NCBI GenBank assembly: GCA_035310125.1
Contig: DATGEP010000003.1
Span: forward strand, 1-38,431
From: DATGEP01 sp035310125
GTDB lineage: Bacteria; Chloroflexota; Ktedonobacteria; Ktedonobacterales; JADMIN01
Length of the DNA stretch: 38,431 bases
Reading direction: 5' to 3'
Shown: in pieces, positions 14,588-22,706 of the stretch
How positions within the stretch are numbered: position 1 is the first letter of the stretch
How the letters are laid out: the number at the start of each line of letters is the position of its first letter
Translations under genes and position numbers: made by a program
The notes under the pieces: model-generated
Databases searched by the model: none
Told to the model about the DNA's origin: nothing
Seen by the model: only the letters and a program-made list of their open reading frames with translations

Positions 14588-15586
14588 TTATCCAGAATTG
14601 ACCTGGGTTGAGCGTGCGGTCTGCGCCTGGAGGAAGGCGCTCACCTCGTCTGCCGTCGGAACAGCCTCCTGCGCCCCTGGCCGCGTGATGGCCAGCGCGG
14701 CGGCTGCTGTGGCGACGTGCAGCGCTGCCGCCGCGGGCATGGACAACGCTCCCACCGCGTAAAAGCCGATGAAGGTATCGCCCGCGCCCGTCGTGTCTAC
14801 GACCTGCATGCCACCGAATGCCGGGACATTGATCCCGCTGTCGTCGTGCGCATCGTAGAGTACCGCGCCGTGCTCGCCCAGCGTGATGATCACCCGGCGT
14901 GGGCCACGAGCCGCCAGCTCATGTGCCGCGACGATCGCCGTCTCGACGGTCGGGATAGGTTGGCCCAAGAGAGTGGCAGCCTCGATCTCGTTGGTGATCA
15001 GCGTGTCTACCAGCGCATATACGTCGGTAGATAACTGACGTGCGGGCGCCGGATTACAGATGACGGGCACCGCTCCCGCGTGCGCCAGTCGCATCGCTTC
15101 CACGGTCGTCTCCCACGGCACCTCATTCTGGACGAGCAGCACGTGAGCATTCTGGATGGCAGATGTGTGCGCTCGCACATCCTCGGGAGTAAGCCGCTCG
15201 TTCGCACCCGGCGCGAGCACGATGGTATTCTGCCCGGCCTCGTTGATAGTAATCGTCGCCTGCCCACTCGTCGTGAGGTCTTTTTGCACGACCGAGCTCA
15301 CGTGCACGCCCGCGTTCTGCAGTGCCGTGCGCAACGTCGGGGCGAATGGATCATCGCCGAGGGCGGCAATCAGCGTAGTTTCACCACCCGCCGCGGCAGC
15401 CGCCACTGCCTGATTCGCGCCTTTGCCTCCGGCGTGGAACGCCGTGCTGACCGCGCGCACCGTCTCGCCGGGACGCGGGAACGCCATGACGCGGTTGACG
15501 ATATCCATGTTGATGCTGCCAACCACTGCGATGTGTGGGCGCTCCCGTGTTGATGTCTGTGCCCACCACCATGCGGGTGTGTCCAT
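14588..15586 (-). CDS. rbsK: ribokinase
   Basis: 332 aa, PfkB-family kinase phosphorylating D-ribose to ribose-5-phosphate with ATP in the cytosol. Seen: the N-terminal strand VVGSINMDIVNRV, the sugar-binding signature HAGGKGANQAVAAAAAGG (about 51-68), and the anion-hole/catalytic signature DTTGAGDTFIGFYAVGAL with the base Asp270 (DTTGAGDTF at 264-272). The Asn-rich LAPGANERLT loop is also conserved. ATG 15586 is preceded by GAGGAG at 5 nt. It is the last enzyme gene of the rbs operon, 86 nt after rbsB across a hairpin with a tandem repeat. Together with RbsD and RbsABC it completes a ribose uptake pathway. Confidence 0.95.
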   Translation of the reverse strand: MDTPAWWWAQTSTRERPHIAVVGSINMDIVNRVMAFPRPGETVRAVSTAFHAGGKGANQAVAAAAAGGETTLIAALGDDPFAPTLRTALQNAGVHVSSVVQKDLTTSGQATITINEAGQNTIVLAPGANERLTPEDVRAHTSAIQNAHVLLVQNEVPWETTVEAMRLAHAGAVPVICNPAPARQLSTDVYALVDTLITNEIEAATLLGQPIPTVETAIVAAHELAARGPRRVIITLGEHGAVLYDAHDDSGINVPAFGGMQVVDTTGAGDTFIGFYAVGALSMPAAAALHVATAAAALAITRPGAQEAVPTADEVSAFLQAQTARSTQVNSG

Positions 15587-15603
15587 GAAGGCTCCTCTGT
15601 CAC

Positions 15604-15653
15604 GCGGTGGGTGCCCGAAGGATCCCCCGAAGGATCCCAGGGGAACCCACCGC
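15604..15653 (-). repeat. intercistronic hairpin with tandem 12-bp repeat (rbsB-rbsK)
   Basis: GCGGTGGGT (15604-15612) and ACCCACCGC (15645-15653) form a perfect 9-bp stem. The loop holds two tandem copies of CCCGAAGGATCC (15614-15625 and 15626-15637). A stem here could stabilise the rbsB message or attenuate rbsK, giving more binding protein than kinase. Confidence 0.6.
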
Positions 15654-15672
15654 TGTAGGTTAGCAGAAAGAA

Positions 15673-16635
15673 CTAGAAGCCAGTGAAAGTGGTCCCTTTG
15701 ATGACGAGCTGGAGCGGTGAGTTGACGCTGGTGGGGATGGATTGCCCCTTGATCACCGTCACGGCATACTGGACGCCAAGCACGCCCTCTTGTATGGGCT
15801 GCTGCGCGATGTCGGCGTAGATCGTGCCTTGCTGGACGTCGTTGACCACCTCCTGCTCGCCATCAATGCCGACGATGGCGATGCCGCTCTTGTTAGCCTG
15901 CTGAATAGCCTTGAGCGCACCAAGCGCCATCTCGTCGTTCTGGGCGAAGACCCCTTTGACATTAGGATGCGCCTGCAGGAGGTTCTGTGTCACGTTGAGC
16001 GCGGTGCTACGGTCGAAGTTCGCACTCTGGCGCGCGACCACCGTAATGCCAGACGCCGTAGCAATCTCCTGAGTGAAGCCCTTCTCGCGATCAATCTCTG
16101 CTGAGGTACCGAGGCTGCCCTGCAGATCTACCACTTCCCCCTGACCGTTGAGCGCCTTGATGAGCTCATCTGCTGCCATCTTGCCCGCCTGGATATTGTC
16201 GGAGGCGATATACGTCGCCACCTGGCCCGAAGTGACACTGCGGTCAAGCGTGATCACGGGGATGTGCGCGTTGTTGGCTAGGTGAACGGCGCTTGACAGA
16301 CTCTGACTATCCGTCGGGTTGAGCAGGATGGCGTTCACCTTCTGCTGGATGAGATCCTGCATCTGGTTCAGCTGTGTGGCGGGGTCATTGTTGCCATTGT
16401 CAACGATGACGGTGACGCCTTCTTTCTGTGCCTCCGCCTTGACGCCATTGACCATCGCGACGAAGAACGGGTTGTTCAGCGTCGAGACCGCGAAACCGAT
16501 GGTATATTTGTTGCCCCCGCCGTTTGTGCTGCCATTTGATCCACCTGTCGTAGGTGAGGCGCACGCGGTCACTGCCAAAACAAGCAGTGCGGCTACCACC
16601 ACTCCCAGTCTGACATACAACGATTGCGACTTCAT
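15673..16635 (-). CDS. rbsB: ribose ABC transporter substrate-binding lipoprotein
   Basis: 320 aa. A signal peptide (MKSQSLYVRLGVVVAALLVL) ends in a lipobox AVTAC with Cys25 as the lipidated residue, followed by a Gly/Ser/Asn linker. The mature part is a periplasmic-binding-protein type I fold of the ribose family: IGFAVSTLNNPFFVAMVNGV, VIVDNGNNDPATQLNQMQDL, ILLNPTDSQSLSS, VITLDRSVTSG, VDLQGSLGTSAEIDREKGF and GVFAQNDEMALGALKAI. It captures ribose outside the membrane and delivers it to RbsC. The lipid anchor suits a cell that retains binding proteins on the membrane. ATG 16635 has GGAAGG-type SD; a LacI-type operator lies just 18 nt upstream of the start. Confidence 0.95.
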   Translation of the reverse strand: MKSQSLYVRLGVVVAALLVLAVTACASPTTGGSNGSTNGGGNKYTIGFAVSTLNNPFFVAMVNGVKAEAQKEGVTVIVDNGNNDPATQLNQMQDLIQQKVNAILLNPTDSQSLSSAVHLANNAHIPVITLDRSVTSGQVATYIASDNIQAGKMAADELIKALNGQGEVVDLQGSLGTSAEIDREKGFTQEIATASGITVVARQSANFDRSTALNVTQNLLQAHPNVKGVFAQNDEMALGALKAIQQANKSGIAIVGIDGEQEVVNDVQQGTIYADIAQQPIQEGVLGVQYAVTVIKGQSIPTSVNSPLQLVIKGTTFTGF

Positions 16636-16652
16636 AAGTGCCTTCCTTTCGG

Positions 16653-16672
16653 CTCTGGAAACGTTTCCAGAG
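16653..16672. promoter_or_regulatory. LacI-family operator between rbsC and rbsB
   Basis: CTCTGGAAACGTTTCCAGAG is a perfect 20-bp palindrome with the TGGAAACG half-site of LacI/CcpA-type operators. It lies 18 bp upstream of the rbsB ATG, inside the operon, so it may repress an internal promoter or block elongation. In RNA form it could also fold as a stem. Confidence 0.75.
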
Positions 16673-16763
16673 CGCCGACTACGGAGACAGGGCCATTCCC
16701 TGTGCTCACCGACGTGAAGCCCTCGCTCGCCAGCATCCGCCGGTCGGATCAGTGCCACAGCGT

Positions 16764-17741
16764 CTAGTGCGCCGTACGCTTGCGGTCCAGCATGATGGCG
16801 AGGAGAATGATGGCGCCCTTGATGGCGTCTTGATAAAATGCATTGATGTTGAGCAGGTTGAGGCCGTTGCCGATGACGCCCAGGATCAACGCACCCACCA
16901 GGGTGCCCCACAGCGAGCCCTCGCCGCCGAAGAGGCTGGTTCCCCCCAGCACGACCGCGGTGATCGCATCGAGCTCATAGCCTGTCCCGGCAGTTGGCTC
17001 GGCGGTACCCAGACGCGAGGTGAGCACCAACCCCGCCAGCGCCGCGAGCACGCCGGAAATGACGTACACTGCGACCAGGTAGCGTTTCACCGGTATGCCC
17101 GCCAGGTGGGCCGCCCGCTCGTTGCCACCAATCGCGTAGATCCGGCGTCCGTGTGTGGTGCGCGACAGAGCCAGGGCGCCGATGGCGAAGATGATGAGTG
17201 TCATGATCACGGGGATAGGGATGCCGGCGATGGCGCCTGCGCCGAAGTTCGCGAAGCCAGAGGGGAGGTTAAAGATGGGCGTGCCCGCCGTGTAGATCTG
17301 TGTGAGTCCACGGAACAGGGTGAGGGTGCCGAGGGTGACTATGAACGGGGCCAGGCGTGCATACGCGATGAAGAGGCCGTTGAGCAGTCCCGCCAGACCG
17401 CCGACCAGCAGGCCGATGAGCGCCGCCCACCACGGGTTGGTGCCGCTGACCATCAGGCCGGCTGCGACGGCCGAGCTGAAGGCGAGCACTGAGCCGATGG
17501 ACAGGTCTATCCCCGCTGTCAGGATGACATAGGTGCTGCCGATGGCGAGTAGCGCGTTAACGGACGTTTGCAGCGCGACGTTGAGCAGGTTGGAGACAGT
17601 GAGGAACGAGCGCGACATGACGGAGAGCGCGATGAAAATGATGATGAAGCCGAGCAGTGGGCCAAGGCGATGCTTGGCGATCCAGTCCGCACCCGTGCGG
17701 AAGCGCACCTGTGCCACGGCTGTTGCAGTTTGAGCGTTCAT
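16764..17741 (-). CDS. rbsC: ribose ABC transporter permease
   Basis: 325 aa, membrane permease of the RbsC/XylH family (BPD_transp_2), with about eight to ten hydrophobic segments, among them LGPLLGFIIIFIALSVMSRS, TYVILTAGIDLSIGSVLAFS, WWAALIGLLVGGLAGLLNGL, and the cytoplasmic coupling loop around THGRRIYAIGGNERAAHLAG that docks on the ATPase. The C-terminal TAVVLGGTSLFGGEGSLWGT is characteristic. The ATG at 17741 overlaps the rbsA stop by ATGA, so it is translationally coupled to the ATPase gene. The order rbsD-A-C-B-K matches the E. coli operon. Confidence 0.95.
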   Translation of the reverse strand: MNAQTATAVAQVRFRTGADWIAKHRLGPLLGFIIIFIALSVMSRSFLTVSNLLNVALQTSVNALLAIGSTYVILTAGIDLSIGSVLAFSSAVAAGLMVSGTNPWWAALIGLLVGGLAGLLNGLFIAYARLAPFIVTLGTLTLFRGLTQIYTAGTPIFNLPSGFANFGAGAIAGIPIPVIMTLIIFAIGALALSRTTHGRRIYAIGGNERAAHLAGIPVKRYLVAVYVISGVLAALAGLVLTSRLGTAEPTAGTGYELDAITAVVLGGTSLFGGEGSLWGTLVGALILGVIGNGLNLLNINAFYQDAIKGAIILLAIMLDRKRTAH

Positions 17742-19264
17742 CGTGTGTTCTTCCCTTCTGCTGCCCCTGTTGCTCCTGCGGCGAGCTTCATCAGCGCGAC
17801 CTGGCTCATGTCCTGGCGGCTCAGCTCGCCAGCAATCGTATAGTCCCGCATTACATAGACACGGTCGCAGATGCCCAGGAGCTCCGGCAGGTCTGAGGAG
17901 ACCATCAGGAGTGCTTTGCCTTCACGCTTGAGGTCGTTCATGATGCCGTAAATCTCAGCCTTGGCCCCGACGTCGACGCCGCGCGTCGGCTCATCCATGA
18001 TGAGGAGCTGGGGGTTACGCGCCAGCCATTTGCCAAGCACCACCTTTTGCTGGTTGCCGCCGCTGAGACTTTCCGCGCTCTGCTCCACGGAGTGCAGTCG
18101 GATGCGCAGATGATCGGCAATCTGCCGCACGAAGGCATGCTCCGCGCGGCGATCAATGAACGAGCCGCGCTCGCGGGCATTCAGCGATGGGAGGGCGAGG
18201 TTCTGGCGCACCGAGAATGGCAGGATCAGGCCGTCATATTTGCGGTCCTCGGTGACGAAGGCGATGCCAGCGGCCAGCGCCGCTCGAGGAGAGTGAAAGT
18301 GAACAGCTTGGCCGGCCAGCTCCATCGTGCCGGCGGTGATGGGGTCTACGCCAGCGACCGCACGCGCCACTTCAGTGCGCCCAGAGCCCATCATGCCGCC
18401 CAGGCCAACAATCTCGCCCGCGCGCACTTGCAGCGAGACGTGATGGATGGAGGCTGTCGAGACGTCGCTCAGCCGCAGCAGCACCGGGCCGGGCGCCGTC
18501 TCGGCATGCGGATATAGCTGCTCAATCTTGCGGCCCACCATCTCCGCGACCAGATCGCTTTCGCTCGTATCCGCGACCCGATGCGTGGCGATCATCTGGC
18601 CGTCGCGTAAGACCGCTACAGTGTCGGCAAGGGCGAACACCTCAGCCAGGCGGTGGCTGATATAAATGATACCGGCGCCTTGCTCGCGCAGGGTGCGCAG
18701 AATCTCAAAGAGCCGCTCGGTTTCCTGACCCGTGAGTGCGGCCGTCGGCTCATCGAGAATCAGGAAACGCATGTCGCGTAGCAGGGCTTTGCCGATCTCG
18801 ACGAGCTGCCGCTCGCCGACGCCCAGACTCGCGACGAGCGTGTCGGGTGCGCGATTGAGGCGCACCGAAGCGAGGATGCGGCGCACTTCGCGGTCCAACT
18901 TGCCCCGATTGATGACGCCTGACGGCCCGGAGAAGCGGGCCTCGTTGCCCAGAAGGAGGTTCTCGGCGATACTCAAATTGAGGAAGACATTCAACTCTTG
19001 AAAGATGATGCTGATGCCTGCCGCGCGTGCATCCAACACCCCACCGAACCGGACGGGGTGACCGTCAAGCAGGATCGAGCCGGAGCCGGGATCGGGCCGC
19101 AGCACACCGGCGAGAATGTTCATCAGGGTGGACTTGCCCGCGCCGTTCTCCCCAACGAGCGCCAGGATCTGCCCGCTCGTCACCGAGAGGCTGACTGCAT
19201 GGAGCACCTCAACACCGGCGAACGACCTGGACACATCCTGCACGGCGAGTGTAGTCATGGTCAT
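17738..19264 (-). CDS. rbsA: ribose ABC transporter ATPase, two fused domains
   Basis: 508 aa, twin nucleotide-binding domains powering RbsBC. Domain 1: Walker A GENGAGKST (38-46), Q-loop FQELNV, signature LGVGERQLVEIGKAL and Walker B RFLILDEPTAAL. Domain 2 starts near 260: its Walker A is degenerate (GGMMGSGRTE), but signature LSGGNQQKVVLGKWL and Walker B LLIMDEPTRGVDVGAK are intact. This asymmetry is normal for the RbsA/MglA/XylG class. The C-terminus is short and polar. ATG 19264 follows GGGAGG by 4-5 nt; a second ATG at 19258 would have wider spacing. It lies 15 nt after the rbsD stop. Confidence 0.95.
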   Translation of the reverse strand: MTMTTLAVQDVSRSFAGVEVLHAVSLSVTSGQILALVGENGAGKSTLMNILAGVLRPDPGSGSILLDGHPVRFGGVLDARAAGISIIFQELNVFLNLSIAENLLLGNEARFSGPSGVINRGKLDREVRRILASVRLNRAPDTLVASLGVGERQLVEIGKALLRDMRFLILDEPTAALTGQETERLFEILRTLREQGAGIIYISHRLAEVFALADTVAVLRDGQMIATHRVADTSESDLVAEMVGRKIEQLYPHAETAPGPVLLRLSDVSTASIHHVSLQVRAGEIVGLGGMMGSGRTEVARAVAGVDPITAGTMELAGQAVHFHSPRAALAAGIAFVTEDRKYDGLILPFSVRQNLALPSLNARERGSFIDRRAEHAFVRQIADHLRIRLHSVEQSAESLSGGNQQKVVLGKWLARNPQLLIMDEPTRGVDVGAKAEIYGIMNDLKREGKALLMVSSDLPELLGICDRVYVMRDYTIAGELSRQDMSQVALMKLAAGATGAAEGKNTR

Positions 19265-19279
19265 GCTACCTCCCTCAAC

Positions 19280-19675
19280 CTAGAACGCGGTGCCCGCGCG
19301 CAGCACGACGTTGGTGTATGGGGTCCATTCGCCAGTTCGGACGATGGCGACGGCCGTGTGACAGGCCGCTTTGAGCTCCTCATGCGAGACTATCTCCAGA
19401 GGAGTCTCGTGGAGGAGAGCACGCAGCCGCTGGAAGTATGTGGGGTTCGTCTGGGCAAGCTCGGACGCGAGGAGCGCGGATTCGACTGGAAGCTCACTGA
19501 GCACTGTTGCGAGCACATCGGTTAGGGCGGGGCTGCCCTCACGCAGCGCCAGGTCAATGGATAGCACACCACGAGGAACCGGCAGACCGTAGTCGCCCAG
19601 CACCAGCAGCTGGCCATGGCCGAGCTCTGCGACAATTCTTGAAAGCTCGCCGTGCAGGATACCGCTACGTTTCAT
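19280..19675 (-). CDS. rbsD: D-ribose pyranase
   Basis: 131 aa, matching the family length. RbsD interconverts the pyranose and furanose forms of ribose so that RbsK receives its substrate. Seen: MKRSGILHGELSRIVAELGH with the active-site His in GHGQ, LVLGDYGLPVPRGVLSIDLA, the helix around VESALLASELAQTNPTYFQR, and the conserved end VRTGEWTPYTNVVLRAGTAF. First gene of the rbsDACBK operon. ATG 19675 starts where homologues start; AGAAAGAG lies upstream, so initiation may be weak, and an in-frame GTG at 19702 is possible. An operator at 19852-19865 precedes it. Confidence 0.93.
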   Translation of the reverse strand: MKRSGILHGELSRIVAELGHGQLLVLGDYGLPVPRGVLSIDLALREGSPALTDVLATVLSELPVESALLASELAQTNPTYFQRLRALLHETPLEIVSHEELKAACHTAVAIVRTGEWTPYTNVVLRAGTAF

Positions 19676-19779
19676 CGTCGTTGACCATCTCTTTCTGCTC
19701 ACCGTTGAGCATATCGAGTGACTGGACGCGGCGGGGATCCGCCAGCATCGCGCCGGGCAGGTGTGATAACGGCAGCCCA

Positions 19780-19840
19780 GAGCCTGCTTACCTACCTACC
19801 TACTCACCTGCTTCCCCGCCTGTCTGCCTACCTAACTACC
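19780..19840. repeat. CTAC/CCTG-rich simple sequence ahead of rbsD
   Basis: The + strand reads runs of CTAC and CCTG (TTACCTACCTACCTACTCAC, then CCTGTCTGCCTACC). On the transcribed minus strand this is an unstructured G/T/A leader rich in GGTAG. It lies between the rbs operator and the rbsD start and is part of the operon leader. Confidence 0.5.
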
Positions 19841-19851
19841 ATATTCGATCA

Positions 19852-19865
19852 TGGAAACGCTTCCA
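19852..19865. promoter_or_regulatory. LacI-family operator ahead of the rbs operon
   Basis: TGGAAACGCTTCCA has the same half-site and spacing as the sites at 16653-16672 and 21013-21026. It lies in the 256-bp gap between the repressor gene and rbsD, where the operon promoter must be. Confidence 0.75.
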
Positions 19866-19931
19866 GAATTGCTATCGGCACACCTTACAACCGAGTACGT
19901 CGAAAGGCATGCTATGTAGTGAAAGCGGAAG

Positions 19932-20975
19932 CTAGGTTTTGCTACGCTGTGTTGAGGCGCGCACGATGAGTCGCGGCTGAAACTCGATCTGGTGCTCGGT
20001 CGCGCTCGACCCGGCTGGTACTGGCCGGCCGATGTCTGAACTCGGGTGATCGCGCATCCGCGCCAGCAAAAGCTTCATGGCTGCTTTGCCCATTTCGTAG
20101 GCAGGCTGGTCCACAGTTGAGAGCGCGGGAGCGGCAAACTCGGCTGGCGGGATGTTGTCGTAGCCGATGACCGCAACCTGCTCGGGCACGCGCACACCCA
20201 CCAGCGCGGCGGCGCGCAGGACACCTATCGCCATGAGGTCGTTGGCAGCGAACACCCCGTCTGGAATCGCGGCGCTCGTGAAGATCTGGCGGCCGATGTC
20301 GAGCCCGCTTTGAAAGCGGTAATCACCCTCGATTATCTCGTAGGAATCAAACCCCGCATGGCGCATAGCATCCAAGAACCCCAGCCGCCGCTCGGCGGCG
20401 GAGGGCGAGCCAGCAGGTCCCGAGATATGGACGATATGCCGGCATCCGACATCGAGCAGATGTTGTGTTGCGAGCGCGCTGCCACGTCGGTTGTCGATCC
20501 AGACAGTGTAGCCGGTGCGCACGTTGAGCCGCTCAACGAGCACGTAGGGCACGTCTCCTGCTGCCTGTTCGATAGTCTCTGGCGAGGAGCGGCTCCCCAC
20601 GACAATGACGCCGTCCACCCACCGGCCCCGGAGCAGATTGAGGTACATCACCTCTCGCTCGCTCTTCCAGTCAGAGTTACAAAGGATCGTGGCGAGACCG
20701 TCCTCAATCGCCATTTCCTCGGTGCCGCGTGCGACGTCCGAGAAGAACGGGTTGGCGACGTCGGGAATGATGAGGCCAACAGTGGCCGTTTTCTTGTTGG
20801 AGAAGCCCCGAGCGATCTGGCTAGGCTCAAAGTGGAGCTCGCGAATGGCTTGCAAGACGACTTGTCGCGTCTCAGTGCTGACGTAGGAGGTGTCGTTGAG
20901 CACGCGCGAGACCGTGGAAATCGAGACGCCGACGCGACGCGCCACGTCCTTAATTGTCACTGCTCGTCGTCGCAT
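19932..20975 (-). CDS. rbsR: LacI-family transcriptional repressor of the rbs operon
   Basis: 347 aa. N-terminal LacI helix-turn-helix and hinge (VTIKDVARRVGVSISTVSRV, 6-25; LNDTSYVS), then a periplasmic-binding-protein-like effector domain: ATVGLIIPDVANPFFSDVAR, VDGVIVVGSRSSPETIEQA, RGSALATQHLLDVGCRHIVH, GVFAANDLMAIGVLRAAALV and VAVIGYDNIPPAEFAAPALS. It should bind TGGAAACG-type palindromes and release them with ribose. Three such sites lie in the regulon, one just downstream of this gene's own promoter, so autorepression is likely. ATG 20975 has AGAGG 6 nt upstream. The frame continues 5' across the promoter and operator; that extension is spurious. The symbol rbsR is by context. Confidence 0.92.
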   Translation of the reverse strand: MRRRAVTIKDVARRVGVSISTVSRVLNDTSYVSTETRQVVLQAIRELHFEPSQIARGFSNKKTATVGLIIPDVANPFFSDVARGTEEMAIEDGLATILCNSDWKSEREVMYLNLLRGRWVDGVIVVGSRSSPETIEQAAGDVPYVLVERLNVRTGYTVWIDNRRGSALATQHLLDVGCRHIVHISGPAGSPSAAERRLGFLDAMRHAGFDSYEIIEGDYRFQSGLDIGRQIFTSAAIPDGVFAANDLMAIGVLRAAALVGVRVPEQVAVIGYDNIPPAEFAAPALSTVDQPAYEMGKAAMKLLLARMRDHPSSDIGRPVPAGSSATEHQIEFQPRLIVRASTQRSKT

Positions 20976-21012
20976 GGACAACCTCTGTGACTCGCTCAGC
21001 GGGTACTCGTTA

Positions 21013-21026
21013 TGGAACCGTTTCCA
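21013..21026. promoter_or_regulatory. LacI-family operator at the repressor gene
   Basis: TGGAACCGTTTCCA is one base from the other two operators' core. It begins about 14 bp downstream of the -10 box of the repressor promoter and 38 bp upstream of the repressor ATG, a position that would block transcription. Confidence 0.7.
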
Positions 21027-21039
21027 CACCGGTGCTTGG

Positions 21040-21068
21040 ATTGTAGTCCGGCAAGCACAACGCGTCAA
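21040..21068 (-). promoter_or_regulatory. sigma70-like promoter of the rbs repressor
   Basis: On the minus strand TTGACG (21063-21068) and TACAAT (21040-21045) are 17 bp apart, a near-consensus pair. The expected start point near 21033 sits just before the operator. Confidence 0.65.
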
Positions 21069-21372
21069 GGGGTGCTGAGGGGAATGGCAGGGTGATATCA
21101 AAGTCAGCTGCCAAATAGGCGAGAGCAACGAAAGAAATCGGGACATATTCAGCGCGAGGCACAGATGCTGGTGAGTGGCAAAGCCCTCATGGGCGCCTGG
21201 AGCAGCGGACGCTGGCCCGTCGCGACTTCGCGGCCCGCAAGTTTCGGAGTGGCCGGGCGCCCAGCCGGCGCTACGGCGCGTCTGCTGACGCCGCGCACTG
21301 ACGACTGGGCGAGAAGAGCAGGCAATCACCCATGCGGTGACGAGTCTGGCTCCAGCTCAGGCTGGATCGGCG

Positions 21373-22572
21373 CTACACGCTGGTGGGCTGGCCGCTCTTA
21401 AGGGATGGCAGAGCGGCGAGCGTCTGGCGGATGCGGTCGAGCGCCTTGTGGATGTTTTCGATGGAGTTGGCGTAGGAGAGACGGATGTAGCCCTCGCCAT
21501 AGGCGCCAAACGAAGTGCCGGCCAGCGTCGCGACGCCCGCTTCGGTGAGCAGCAGGTCCGCGACCTCGCGCGAGGAGCGGCCCGTGCCGGTGATGTTGGG
21601 GAAGACGTAGAAGGCGCCGCGCGGCATGCGGCAGGTGACGCCGGGAATGGCGTTGAGGCCGGGCACGATGAGGTCGCGGCGCCGGCGGAATTCCGCCACC
21701 ATCTCCTCGGAGGGCTGCTGTGAGCCGGTGAGCGCGGCAACTCCGGCCACCTGCGTGAATGCCGCCGTGCAGGAGTTGCTGTTGGTCATGAGGCGGGCAA
21801 TGGCGGGAGCCAGCTCGTGCGGGAAGAGACCATAGCCGAGCCGCCAGCCGGTCATGGCGTAAATCTTCGAGAAGCCGTCGAGAACGATGGTGCGTTCGTG
21901 CATACCAGGCACAGCGGCGATGCTGAATGGCTCGCCTTCGTAGATCATGCGGCTATAAATCTCGTCGGAGAGGACCAGCACGTCGGGATATTTGAGGACG
22001 GCGGCGGCGATGGCTTCCAGATCGGTTTTGGAGAGGACGCCGCCAGTGGGATTGTGCGGCGAATTGAGAATGACCAGGCGCGTTCTGGGTCCGATTGCGT
22101 CACAGAGGCGATCCACGTCGAGCGAGAAGTCGCGCGCTTCCTCGATGGGCATGGGGATGGGCGTGCCGCCGACGAACTGGATCATGGACTCGTAGATGGG
22201 AAAGCCAGGGTTGGGATAGATGACCTCGTCGCCCTCATCCACCAGCGCCAGGATAGCGAAGAACATGATGGGCTTGCCGCCAGGTGTGACGACGACATCC
22301 GCCGGATCGAAGGCTACGCCGCGCCGCTCAGTGGCGTCGTGAGCAATGGCCTCGCGTAGCTCGGGAATGCCGGGCGCGGGGGTGTAGTGCGTATGGCCCT
22401 GGCGCAGCGCCTCACAGGCGGCCTCGGTGATATGCGCCGGGGTATCGAAGTCCGGCTCGCCGATCTCCAGGTGGACCACGTCGCGGCCCTGCGCTTCGAG
22501 CGCCTTTGCTCGAACGAGCACCTCGAAAGCCGTCTCGGTGCCGAGTTGTCCCATCCGTTTCGCGAATTTCAT
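21373..22572 (-). CDS. class I PLP-dependent aminotransferase
   Basis: 399 aa, fold-type I aminotransferase of the aspartate-aminotransferase group. Seen: HLEIGEPDFDTPAHI, HYTPAPGIPELREAI, the PLP-binding SPHNPTGG (Asn174), the cofactor-nitrogen partner LSDEIYS (Asp203), and Schiff-base Lys236 in VLDGFSKIYAMTGWRLGYG. The C-terminal Arg that binds the substrate carboxylate is in GYIRLSYANS. The amino donor and acceptor cannot be read from motifs. The neighbouring glyoxylate/hydroxypyruvate reductase suggests glyoxylate or serine/hydroxypyruvate as partners, but aspartate or alanine are equally consistent. ATG 22572 has GGGAG 6 nt upstream. Confidence 0.92.
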   Translation of the reverse strand: MKFAKRMGQLGTETAFEVLVRAKALEAQGRDVVHLEIGEPDFDTPAHITEAACEALRQGHTHYTPAPGIPELREAIAHDATERRGVAFDPADVVVTPGGKPIMFFAILALVDEGDEVIYPNPGFPIYESMIQFVGGTPIPMPIEEARDFSLDVDRLCDAIGPRTRLVILNSPHNPTGGVLSKTDLEAIAAAVLKYPDVLVLSDEIYSRMIYEGEPFSIAAVPGMHERTIVLDGFSKIYAMTGWRLGYGLFPHELAPAIARLMTNSNSCTAAFTQVAGVAALTGSQQPSEEMVAEFRRRRDLIVPGLNAIPGVTCRMPRGAFYVFPNITGTGRSSREVADLLLTEAGVATLAGTSFGAYGEGYIRLSYANSIENIHKALDRIRQTLAALPSLKSGQPTSV

Positions 22573-22706
22573 CTTCTTCTCCCTCGCTCGCCGTTGAGCG
22601 ATATACATGACGCTTTCGGCCCTGCGGAGCCGGAGCACAGGCGCTTGAGCTATGAATGCCCTCCAGGGCACATTGCGTGGGCCAACTCTTTAGAGCCGCC
22701 AGTGCG

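Larger units (their letters stand above)
20976..21372. other. intergenic region: repressor promoter and unassigned sequence
   Basis: 397 bases. The first 95 hold the operator and promoter of the repressor gene (annotated separately). I see nothing identifiable in 21070-21372: no clear terminator for the repressor's upstream neighbour and no SD-led ORF. Confidence 0.5.

Noticed and set aside
16653..16672. Catabolite-responsive (cre/CcpA) element
   Set aside because: The motif class overlaps, but three copies confined to the rbs regulon and a LacI-type regulator in place make a dedicated ribose operator more likely.
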